From Diphasiastrum complanatum (Eukaryota; Streptophyta; Lycopodiopsida; Lycopodiales; Lycopodiaceae): DNA of 64,000 nucleotides. Made by a program: the position numbers and the translations under genes. The stretch is taken from positions 33,946,361 through 34,010,360 of the forward strand of contig CM055106.1 of NCBI GenBank assembly GCA_029204225.1, in the 5' to 3' direction. Position 1 is the first letter of the stretch, and each line of letters opens with the position of its first letter. A model generated the notes under the pieces. That model did not search any database. It was given only the letters and a program-made list of their open reading frames with translations, and had not been told where the DNA came from. Shown one piece after another: positions 55,140 to 64,000 of this stretch.

Positions 55140-55900
55140 GTGCAAGTTGAACGTAACTTACCCCAGAGAAATTTCAAGGACTAAGAAAGTTGTTGGTTAA
55201 GTATCAAGGTTGTTTTTCTTGGACATACAAGGATGTAAAAGGGATTCCGACATCGGTGATTGAACATACAATTCCCTTGATGTCTGATGCAGTTCCAAAA
55301 GTCACAAGTTCCTGTGTTGTAATCCAAATGTTATTGATCGTATTAAGAAAGATCTACATAGATTACTTGAAGCCAATTTCATCTACGAGATCGAGCGTAC
55401 TGAATGAGTTTCGCAAATCATTGTCGTTCCTAAGAAAAGTGGGAAGATGAGAATTTGTGGGAATCTCAAAGCTTTGAACAAAGTGACACAAACTTTTGCT
55501 ACCCTTTATTGAAAGCATATTGGACTGCTTTGCTGGAGCGGAAGCCTATATTTTTTGGATGGATTCATGGGTACAACCAAGTTAAAATCGCACCTGTGGA
55601 TCTTCATAAAACAGCTTTTACAATAGAATGGAGAACTTATGCTTATAAAACAACTTTTGCAACAGAATGGAGAACTTATGCTTATAAAGTTATGCCATTT
55701 GGACTTTGTAATACACCTAGTCCATTTTAAAGAGTAATGCAGTTTGCCTTTAAAGACTACTTACAAAAGCTCCTTGAAATCTACTTGGATGACCTCGGAG
55801 TTCATAGTGCTGATACATACCACTTGGATCGTTTGAAAAAAGTATTTGAACATTGTCGCAAGTACTAAATCTCCTTAGATTCATAAAAGTGTCAAATTTG
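55140..55900 (+). pseudogene. Gypsy reverse transcriptase fragment
   Basis: RT motifs appear across several frames: PLLVKYQGCFSWTYKDVKGI, then IDRIKKDLHRLLEANFIYEI, VSQIIVVPKKSGKMRICGN, LDGFMGTTKL (usual LDGxSGYNQ), VMPFGLCN (usual MPFGLKNA) and LLEIYLDDLGVHS (usual YxDD). A 45-bp stretch, TATGCTTATAAAACAACTTT and onward, is duplicated in tandem at 55640-55685. Many frameshifts are present. Confidence 0.8.
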
Positions 55901-55924
55901 AGTAACTCATGGAGTTGTTCTTGG

Positions 55925-56590
55925 ACATGTGATATCAAGATATGGCATTGCTACGGATTATTCCAAAATCAAAGTCATTGTGGAGCTACCGCCACCAGAA
56001 ACAATTCGAGGAGTATACATTTTTATGGGTCATGCAAACTACTATCGGATATTCATTTTATTTTTTTGTAGATTTTTCACGACCTATATACAAGTTGACC
56101 ATTGTACCTATTTGGACAACAACGACATTGAAAGCATTGAAAATTTGAAGAAAGCTTTAGCTTTCGCACCGAGTCTTACGAGCTCCAAATTGGAAAATAG
56201 AGTTTCATGTTCATACTGATGCATCAAAATATGCCAATTGGATCAGTTTTGACACAGCCAGGTGAATACAAGAAAGACTATCTTATCAGATTTGCAAGTT
56301 GTCATTCTATAGATCTTTAGAAGAACTACTTAACAACAGAACGAGAAGTGTTGGCCATGGTTTTTTCCGTTAAGAAATTTCAACATTATCTAATTTGCAT
56401 TTTATACTTTATTTGGTGAACAAGACGTGCAACACAAGACGTATTGCAAGATGGCTACTACTATTTGGACGAATTTGATTTTTGAGTTGTGGTGCAAAAA
56501 GGCATACAACGTTATCTTGTTGTTAGCGGATTCCAGAGAATCCCTAGATGTCGAACCAAGCTGAAGACACAGAGTATCTCTCATCCATGA
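55925..56590 (+). pseudogene. Gypsy RT connection and RNase H fragment
   Basis: After the connection (IRGVYIFMGHANYYRIFI, usual GxxxYYRRFI) comes RNase H with HTDASKYAIGSVLTQP and later TTEREVLAMVFSVKKFQHYL, both hallmark motifs of Ty3/gypsy pol. Integrase is absent, since the next recognisable sequence is LTR-like. The element is therefore 3' truncated or deleted. Confidence 0.8.
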
Positions 56591-56659
56591 CCGAGGAAGT
56601 CTCAGAAGGAGGAGAACGGAAGAAGCTGAGAGCCGAGCATGAGAGCCGAGGATTACTAA

Positions 56660-57470
56660 CTAGGATGACAGTTATTATCTATGTGAGCCTACATGGTGTA
56701 TCCTAGAGAAGGCATGACCATGTAGGAGCTAGTAATATTTCCTAGGCATTGTAAATAGTGTAGACCCCTTAAATAATTTAGAGTGAGCCACCTTTTGATG
56801 GTGACCACTAGTGGAAGGGCTTTTTCCACTTGTAGTTTCCAAATTAGTGGAACTGCCACTTGGGCTCCACATGGACAGCCTTCTTGCTTATTTAAGGGCC
56901 CCCCTCTCTTGTGAGGGAGCTTTGAATGTATTGTCAATTTTTGTTGAGTGAATAAAGAAGATCTTCCATGGGCTCTTGATGATTGTGAAGCTCCTTGTTC
57001 ATGGCAATGTTCTTGAGTGAAATTTCTATGAGCATGTTTTGATTTCCTATTATGATTGTAGATTAATTAGATCTCTTGCTTACTTTTTGGCTTTGTGGAA
57101 TGTAGATGTGGATTAACTTTCTTGTTTCTTGTTTTTGTAGTTTCAGCATGCAAGTAAACTATAGAGGCTGAGATTGTGGATCTGATTTGCATATTCATTA
57201 ACAATCTTGTTCTTGATTGTTCTTGGGTATTCCAAGCATCAAAAATTGGGTGTTTCTTGACTCTTGGGCTGCTAGAATGCTGTTAGGAAACTAGTTTTCT
57301 TGTTTCTTGTTTCTTGCTGAGTAGCTTAATCTTGTCATTGCACTGTTCCCTGGTTTCCTAGATAATTTGTGGACTTGCTTCCTGATTCAGATTGTTGATC
57401 TATGTTGAGCTAGGACTAGTTGCATGGCTTGTAAATGCATGTAGCTGAGTAACGTAACCGTTTTTTCCCA
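56660..57470 (+). mobile_element. LTR-like segment with promoter signals
   Basis: TATTTAA at 56889-56895, with C- and T-rich sequence after it and AATAAAG at 56951-56957, gives a compact promoter-to-poly(A) arrangement typical of an LTR U3-R. CCACTTGTAGTTTCCAAATT and AGTGGAACTGCCACTTGGGC form a weak inverted pair upstream. Borders are not defined, and no second copy is visible. Confidence 0.45.
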
Positions 57471-57739
57471 CTGATAGGCTGAGAATACACGTTGTAATAT
57501 GAAAAACACTTCTGCCTGGAAACCGTTCTAACAAGAAGATTAAAACTTTAAAGAACTGTAACCAACGGAATTAACGGAGAATAAGAACAAAAGAAAACTG
57601 TGTTCACAGATTCAGCTGGAATCTGTGAGCATTTGGCACCATTTCCCCCCTACACAGACTCTTATCCAAGCCAAACCTTTTCGATCTGTGCTGCCAAACC
57701 ATTGCTTTGAAGTCTCACACACACATCATTATCAAGCTC

Positions 57740-58490
57740 TTCACTTTGGTCTCGACCGACGTCCATCTTCGTTCTCGACCGAGGCTTCACGCTCCGTCCC
57801 TAGCCGAGCTCCACGGCTCTCGTCTGGATGGGACGAACCCTTGTTTCAATCACCTATTGAAACTACACACTCACTCTCGACTAAACAACTACTCACAATA
57901 TCCTACCAAGTCCTGAGCTAGATCTCAACTGGAGCCTCTCGCTGAGATCTCAAATAGAGCCTCTACTGAAATCTCAATCGGAGCCTCTTCTCAAATCTCA
58001 ACCGGAGCCTCTGCTAAAATCTCAACTGGAGCCTCTTCTGAAATCTCAACCGGAGCCTCTGCTAAAATCTCAATCGGTGTCTCTTCTAAAATCTAAACCG
58101 GAGTCTTTTCTGAAATCTCAACCGGAGCCTCTGCTAAAAACTCAACTGACGACATTCCTGTCAAAACTCGACCGGAGCTTTCCTGCCAAAACTCGACCGG
58201 AGCTTTTGTGTCAAATCTTGACTAGAGCTTGCTCTCAGATCTCGACCGAAGCATCCTGTCAAATCTTGACCGGAGCTTGCTCTCAGATCTTGACCAAAGC
58301 ATCCTGTCACATCTCGACTGGAGCTTACGCTCAAATCTCGACCGAAGCTTCCTCTCAGATCTCAACTAGAGCTGTCTCTCAGATCTCAACCAGATTGTCC
58401 TATCAACTTTCAACCGGACCTTTCTATCATTTCTCAACCGAGGATTTTTATCAACTCTCAACCGAGAGCTTTGACTTCCAACCTGAACCA
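57740..58490 (+). repeat. 24-bp minisatellite, about 23 units
   Basis: The unit is about ATCTCAACCGGAGCCTCTGC plus TAAA, 24 bp, with 3' units using CTTGACCGGAGCTTGCTCTC. It is in frame as eight codons (SQISTEAx), so long ORFs across it are a by-product. Similar units recur at 60130-60375. Confidence 0.9.
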
Positions 58491-58699
58491 AGTCAACTTC
58501 AAGACAAAGTCAACTTTCTTGTTTGACTAGGTCTCAGTGTTTGCCAAATACCACAGTTCTTTTCAACTTTATTGCAAATCCCTAACACCAAAAAAAAAAG
58601 GAACAACTGTGCCATTTGGACACCACATACTATTAGTCTTTGACTAATATTTTAAAAAAAACAAAAACAAAAACAACAACACAAACACCAGTCAAGTTA

Positions 58700-59120
58700 C
58701 CAAAGAGTCCAAGAGGCCTATTTACCCAATCCTAAGGTACTCTAGAGTTGTTATGGGTCACACTTACGATCCGAATTCCACATAGGACTATCCACCAGAG
58801 ATGGTCTCTCCATCTACCAAACAGGCTCGATTCAATAGATACTCTAGAATGAAATCTCAAGTCCAAGAGCCATCCATCGACCCATTTGACCGATGGGAAC
58901 CAATGCCTTTTGAAGCTCCATACGATCGGCCACATTTTCATACTGCAGAATCTTCACATGCACGAGCTCACTTAAATAGAGCTTTTGCAAACAATGTTCC
59001 ACGTACTGAAAATTGAACTCCCAAGTTAGTTTTACCTAAGTACGACAATAACACTGATCCTCAAAAATTTCTTCAAGTCTTTGAGAATGGGCACATTTTA
59101 AACACCGTCTACAGGCCCTA
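58700..59120 (+). pseudogene. Gypsy gag N-terminal fragment
   Basis: The frame MVSPSTKQARFNRYSRMKSQ to NNVPRTEN ends in TGA, followed in the same frame by TPKLVLPKYDNNTDPQKFLQ and VFENGHI. The latter matches the start of a Ty3/gypsy capsid (PKFdG.tDP..yL..fe). It stops at about 59120, where unrelated sequence begins. Only the first part of gag survives. Confidence 0.6.
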
Positions 59121-59289
59121 CTACAAACTTATTTCCACACGTGTGGAGTTGGATTATAGTTATTGATCAATGCTTTGATTGTCTCTACTTGTTTTCTATG
59201 TTTTCTGATGACTAGTATCTGATAGATTGTTTAACAAGCATACAATCAACCTTGTGGATCATTCAAAGATCCATTTATGGTCCTTAGTA

Positions 59290-59316
59290 TTGTACTTTTA
59301 ACATGGCATTAGATCC
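59290..59316 (+). mobile_element. Degenerate copia-type LTR end and PBS
   Basis: TACTTTTAACA then TGGCATTAGATCC, a 3-mismatch version of TGGTATCAGAGCC. If real, a short LTR (start perhaps TGTGGAGTTGG at 59139) would be about 165 bp, in the TRIM size range. Confidence 0.3.
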
Positions 59317-59720
59317 AAGTACAAGGCTATTGATTAGTGTTTGAAACTAATCCAGTTCTAGCAGGTTTTGGTGAGAGGATTTGATCCCAAACTTTTTCAA
59401 GATAAAAAAAACTCCACAAATCGGCACGTCACATCTCGTCCGAAACCAGATGACGACCTCCATAAATGCCATTACCACGATGCCATTCGCACCTCAGTGA
59501 AGTGCGAATTCTAGCATTCCTTGCGACGATCTATTGGCGATCTTCTTGCTCCTGTGCACGATCATGGCGCTCTTTTGTTCATTTCTTCTATCATCATTTA
59601 CACACCACCTCCACCGAATATCCACCATCATCGGTTGATTACCATTTCGAGCACCATCACCAAACATTTCCAAACCTAACATCGCCGGCAGAATACACAT
59701 AAATTTGTAACTTTTTGCAT

Positions 59721-60400
59721 GCTGAGGGGTAGTGTCACGCGAGCATTCATCATGCTCCCGTTACACTATTGGATATAACATCATCAACATCAAAAACTTG
59801 TTTGTTCCTTCCAGTTCATTCCCCACCTCCATACATCCATTTCCACAGATATCCACCTTCCCCACATCTCCATCCTTGACCAACATCTCCACATCTTTCG
59901 CTTTCAAAACTTATACCTTCCATCTTTCTTATCCAAACTCATTCCGTCACCATCCTTTCATTCCACGACATACTTTGCTTTCCACAAATCTTCCTCTCCG
60001 TCTTTGCACACACACCTCCGCTTTCACACACTTTACCTTCCATCTTTTTTACCCAACCTCATTCATTCACAACTCTTTCCTTCCGCAACATACATCGCTC
60101 CAAACACATCTTCCAATCCCTTCTCAACCGACGCTTTCACCTGCCTTCTCACCCGAGCCCTGTCTCAAATATTGACTGGAGCCCTGTCTCAAATCTCGAC
60201 CGAAGCCCTATCTCAAATCTCGACCAGAGCCATTCCATCCCATCTCGACCGACGCCTCCATCAAATCTCGACCGAAGCCATTCCATCCCATCTTGACCGA
60301 CGCCTCCATCAAATCTCAATCGATGCACCCTTAACCCTGTCTCAAATCTCAACCGATGCACCCTTAACCTTGTACCTCTGTTTCTTCCATTTTTTCACCA
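59721..60400 (+). mobile_element. Polypurine tract and presumed LTR containing 24-bp-type repeats
   Basis: GCTGAGGGGTAG at 59721-59732 followed by TGTCACGCGAGC looks like a polypurine tract and LTR start. The LTR body includes two copies of a CTTCCATCTTTxTTAxCCAA phrase (59927 and 60042) and the 60.13-60.37-kb minisatellite. The end was not found. Confidence 0.45.
60130..60375 (+). repeat. Second block of CTCGACCGAAGC minisatellite
   Basis: Units such as ATCTCGACCGAAGCCCTATC and a longer 56-bp compound unit (CATCCCATCTCGACCGACGC, CTCCATCAAAT). It shares the core CTCGACCGAxGC with the 57.74-58.49-kb array 2 kb upstream. Confidence 0.8.
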
Positions 60401-61295
60401 TGTCATCCAACCCCAGTTCAGTTCTGATGACCCTGATGCTAATAAGCTCGACATCCAGCTGTGCAAATTGGAGCTTACAGAGATGCAGACCGGGTACCAG
60501 CAGGCAGAGTCATTCTTCAAAGCAATTGAGCTCCAAATCCCTGTCTTGATGGGGTATCAAAGTTTGTACCTGATACATATGGCGTACGCCAATTGTAATG
60601 CTACAGTAAGGTCGTGCAAAGTCATAGTTCCCCCTGTCAGGAACTATGTTTATAACATATCTTTTGCGACGGCCAACTTGCAATCCTTCGGGTTCCCTCG
60701 AGGACCAAATGCTATCACAAAGATGCTCCAGAAGATTGAGCGAACAACCTACTTCAAATACATAGATCCCTCAGTGGACAAATGGAAGAATAAAGACGAG
60801 TACCGCGTCGAGACCATAAATAATCAGCAGCTGCAAGTGGCATGTGCATAGTTGACCAGATGCAAACAAAGACCAAGGACAAAAGTGCTGAGGGTACCCA
60901 TGTCCCTGTTCCACATGATGGCAGATTCACGACGGCATGCCCAAAATCTTTATGATTGGGCATAGTTTGCTTCGAATTGCCTTCATGAGTGCCTTAAGAA
61001 CAAGAAGCCACTAACCATCCCGGGGTATCTCATGACTGATATCACACTCTAGCAAGTACAAAATGGACCTAGGCTACAACAACATCTGCAGGTTGTGGAT
61101 AAAGCATGGGACATCCCAATAGGGTCCAAACAGTCCAAACGTCCACGATCATGGGCTACTTCACCATCGAGGCTTCCAACCAAAAGGGTAAACACCAGTA
61201 TTCTTCCGTTGGTACACAAGCGACAAAGCCCACAATCAGATCCACAAGCAACCACATCCTCGGAAGCTCAACAGGCCGATACCTCCAAGGCCCAG
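60400..61295 (+). pseudogene. Unidentified protein-like frame
   Basis: One frame stays readable for about 290 codons with three stops (60849, 60958, 61050). From 60400 it reads SDDPDANKLDIQLCKLELTE and MQTGYQQAESFFKAIELQIP, later VPPVRNYVYNISFATANLQS, MLQKIERTTYFKYIDPSVDK, DSRRHAQNLYDWA and then a Ser/Pro-rich tail. Codon use and composition look like true protein. I do not recognise the family; it could be a retrotransposon accessory ORF, a captured host gene fragment, or a decayed host gene. The copia LTR at 61296 interrupts it. Confidence 0.4.
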
Positions 61296-61944
61296 TGTGA
61301 AAGATTTCAGATCCTTAAGATCCAATCTACTTGAATGATCTTTGGTTAGAAAGAGAAATACATTACCAATCTCACCAATGTAAAAAAATCAGCATCTACA
61401 CGCAAATTGAGATGCAAACACCAATAGAACTTGATCAAACTTGAATGAAATGATTATGTACTATTGCATTCCGTACAAAACCAGAAAGCTATTGTATTTC
61501 ATAGGTGTGGATCCAAAAATAACAAATATAGATCATTCTACACATAGAATTGCAAGCAATCACCAAGATAGTGCACCAATGGATAGTAGAACCCAAGAGA
61601 ACCATGTATAAGCATGAAATGAGATAGAGAAGAGAGAAGATGACTCTCTCCACGAGTTACATCCTTTTATAATAGGTCCAAACCCTATTTGGCCACTTGG
61701 CTTTCCCACCAAAATGCTAACCCTACTAATTTTGGGTCTAGATTCAATGTACCCAACTATTCAAATTGAATCTACTCAAACTCGCATTCTAACTTTCCCA
61801 CACTTTCAAAAAGTGTTTATTCAAATAAAATATAGACTAATGAACTTTGAAAAGTCAACCTCCAAGTCTAAAACAGGTTTTGGCCTCAATATGCCAAATA
61901 TGGAAATACTGCAAAATGTGATAAAACTAGTTGAATCTTTCACA
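61296..61944 (-). mobile_element. Copia LTR (minus), family member 2
   Basis: 649 bp, minus-strand start TGTGAAAGATTCAACTAG at 61944 after the purine tract GAAGAGGGAG, and end CTTTCACA at 61296. It is an inverted, closely similar copy of the LTR at 46802-47440. It cuts the unidentified frame on its left. Confidence 0.88.
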
Positions 61945-61945
61945 C

Positions 61946-62345
61946 TCCCTCTTCAGCTAGTTTTAGCATAGACTTTAATAATACTCCAAGTGAAGTCCTA
62001 TGCTTCATGAACAATTCTTTTCCCAATGCTTTGGTGAAGATATCATCTACACATTCCCTTGAAGACACATGTTGAAGCTCTACCTCCTTTGCAATGACTC
62101 GCTCCCTCACAAAGTGATATTGTATCTCAATATGCTTGCTCCTAGCATAGTTTTTGACAATAGAACTTTGATCCATCATAAGAATGATCTTCTTCCTAAG
62201 AATAGATCTCCTTTCAATGATCATGTAATGCTCAAAATAGAAACAACCATAATTGATATAGAGAATAGTGTCCACTTGGGATGCTTCATTATTTCTTACA
62301 TCAATTTTACTTATCAAGATGTAACTAGAACAATCAAATAGAATG
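61946..62345 (-). pseudogene. Copia RNase H C-terminal fragment
   Basis: It encodes MDQSSIVKNYARSKHIEIQY and HFVRERVIAKEVELQHVSSR, then DDIFTKALGKELFMKHRTSL, differing at few positions from the plus-strand copy at 46366-46800. It carries the same MMDQSS substitution, so the two come from one source lineage. The shared sequence extends upstream to GAAGCATGGTGGAATCATTT near 62375 and then stops. Confidence 0.85.
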
Positions 62346-62390
62346 TAAATGAAATGATTCCACCATGCTTCAATTAAAATAGCAATGATC

Positions 62391-62623
62391 GACTTATACA
62401 GTGCTTTCTTATTTCGACGGCATCACGTGTGCTTAGTTCTAGAGTTATCGGGTCGTCTTTCTTTTACGAGCCCTTTGAGTGCTTTTAAGCAACTTATCTT
62501 TGTACTTACTTATCAGTTAAATATACAGTTTGTGGAGAGCAATTCTGTTGTCTTGTCTTGTTGCAGTTGACGTTGTGCTGTGGTGATTGATCTGGTCGGG
62601 TGTTTAAATTGTATTTCTTAACT
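62391..62623 (+). mobile_element. 3' part of a copia 5' LTR
   Basis: The sequence ends GTATTTCTTAAC just before the primer site. It appears as U5-like T-rich sequence. The left border coincides with the end of the other copia copy near 62390, so the LTR may be truncated by it or the reverse. Confidence 0.5.
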
Positions 62624-62637
62624 TGGTATCAGAGCCC
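62624..62637 (+). mobile_element. Copia primer binding site
   Basis: TGGTATCAGAGCCC is an exact match to the initiator-Met tRNA site of plant copia elements. The element reads to the right, with gag starting 1.24 kb later. Confidence 0.9.
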
Positions 62638-63878
62638 TTGGTGGCTTGAATCAACAGACAAGAACAGAGAGTTGTGAATTCATGACGGTTTGTTGGCTAG
62701 GAAGCACAAAATCGAGTCTGTGGAGATTCGTGGAATAGCTCAAAACTGTAAGAAGATTCAAAGGAAAGGGATTGTCAGCTGAATCAGAGGGCAAGCAAAG
62801 ATTGAAGCTGGAAAATCTTCTGAAGGGTTGCTTAGCATTTGTGATTAGTTTGAAACCATCGAACACCATTTAAAGAGCGGTTTGGAGCAGAATATTGCCT
62901 GTTGTAGGGCGACCTTACAGGGATAGGTAGCTGCTCAGATAGATTCTCAAGAAGATCAGATAAAGTTCAAAATTATCTTCTTCTTAGACAGCTGGGATTT
63001 CAAGAAGGGAAAAATCATTTCTCTCTCAATATAAGTCAATTTTTTGAGTTGTAAAGTGTTGAAGGTGGGTGCCCTAGTAGCGCGATCCTGCCTGTAAAAA
63101 GTCGTGGGTGGCCGTGGAGCGTTGGAGGAGATAGAGTGATTAGAAGGGTTCTGCCATAGCTGGAGAAAGCTTCAGAAGAAAGAGAAGAGGAGGAGAGGTC
63201 TCAAGACCTTGTGCACGCCCAGCTCAGCTGGCCTGTTAGCGGCCCGAAGCGCCTGGTGTTTCAAGGGCTCTTTATTAACGCGTAGAAGTGTGGAAAGTCA
63301 TCCGATCTCGAGTCACATAGATTGACGATGGTGATTGCATGTCAGGTGGGTCGTAGGATCTAAATGAGCCATTAGATGGCTAGTGAAAAGCCTTGAAGGG
63401 GTCTAAAGTACAAAGTGCATTGCAACTTCATTAAACATCTTCAAACTAAAATAATTGTTGGGTCCCAAGTTTTTGAAGGGTGAAGTTTCTTCACACTGAA
63501 GAAACAGCTAAAAAACCCAAATTGCCCTTATTTTCACCTCCTTTAGCCTATTTTGGCCAAACGAAAGGCTATAGCCTCCAAATGAAGGGCACCCTGATTG
63601 TACCTGCAAGTACGGTACACCAAAACAGAGTGATTGCATTGGAGAAAGTGTTCGAAGCGCGACATAAGTGATTTCACCATTCCACTGGACATGTAATTGG
63701 GAGTTGGTGATGAGAAGCATTTCGGAAAGCGACGCCAGTTTGGCTTTCAATTTGGCGAAAGAGCAGCGGGTGGCCTGGTAAGCCAAAAATTGCAGGTCAT
63801 TATTTGTGATTTTTGACATCACGGTTGGCTTTGGCATACACTCTATAGCCTACAGGTGGAGTTTCAAGCAGTTTAGAG
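62638..63878 (+). mobile_element. Leader of the right-edge copia element
   Basis: 1.24 kb of untranslated leader between primer site and gag ATG. A plus-strand frame at 63480-63671 and a minus-strand frame at 63508-63837 have no recognised motif. No leader repeat of the kind seen in the gypsy elements is evident. Confidence 0.5.
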
Positions 63879-64000
63879 ATGGCAAACATCAATGAGGCAA
63901 TTTTGGGCGCTGCAAGCAAACTTGATGGGGCTTCTAACTACAACATCTGAAAATTCAAAATGAAGAGCATTTTGATGGAGAAAGAGTTATAGGAGATCGT
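63879..64000 (+). pseudogene. Copia gag start with two stops, cut by window edge
   Basis: ATG at 63879 reads MANINEAILGAASKLDGASN, then YNI, TGA (63948-63950), KFKMKSILMEKEL, TAG (63990-63992), EI. Family copies have Trp at both stop positions (NYxxWKFKM and ELWEIV), so both stops are single G-to-A changes of TGG. The rest of the element lies beyond the window. Confidence 0.85.

Noticed and set aside
58077-58526. 149-codon Ser/Thr-rich repeat protein
   Set aside because: Direct product of the 24-bp minisatellite, whose unit is a multiple of three. No start context or non-repeat domain.

Overview
The window looks like a nuclear segment from a land plant with a large, repeat-rich genome. A gymnosperm is my best guess and a fern or lycophyte is possible. 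This is inferred from one plant-type gene with introns up to about 10 kb followed by tens of kb of decayed LTR retrotransposons. Nothing is bacterial: there are no operons, and the genuine coding segments are split by GT-AG introns.

The left 28 kb (minus strand) is one gene, the plant MED12 subunit of the Mediator CDK8 kinase module. The leader is near 27.5-27.8 kb and the first coding exon is at 25.6-25.76 kb. Further exons lie at 14.88-14.99, 14.72-14.78, 10.77-10.82, 10.54-10.64, 5.91-6.06, 5.38-5.69 and 2.65-5.17 kb, and one at 1-654 runs off the left edge. Most junctions keep frame and match the plant MED12 protein as I know it. One short conserved exon (the PYKLKC block) could not be located. 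Roughly the C-terminal 40-45% of the protein lies outside the window.

The MED12 introns carry transposon debris: a broken, GC-rich hAT transposase gene (19.5-21.2 kb, minus) and several small elements with AGTTGC...GCAACT ends. The GC-rich heads of these elements are built from a short, locally reiterated palindromic word, and the word differs from copy to copy. Three of them share CAATATGGGTATCA downstream. These elements, and related word-reiterated segments at 1.3, 30.9 and 40-52 kb, are the most unusual thing in the window.

From 28 to 64 kb I see no host gene that I can name. The stretch is a nested mosaic of retrotransposons. There are Ty1/copia pieces at 31-33, 43.5-47.4, 47.7-50.3 and 61.3-64 kb. 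There are Ty3/gypsy pieces at 39.6-42.7, 50.9-56.6 and 58.7-60.4 kb. LTRs, primer-binding sites and polypurine tracts can be read directly at many points, and almost every frame is interrupted. One copia ORF of 496 codons (44.9-46.4 kb) is still open across gag, zinc knuckle, protease and pre-integrase, but it is deleted for most of pol. Minisatellites (24, 46 and about 145 bp units), a 132-bp duplication and an 80-bp GA tract lie inside this mosaic. An unidentified reading frame at 60.4-61.3 kb is the only other protein-like segment of note.
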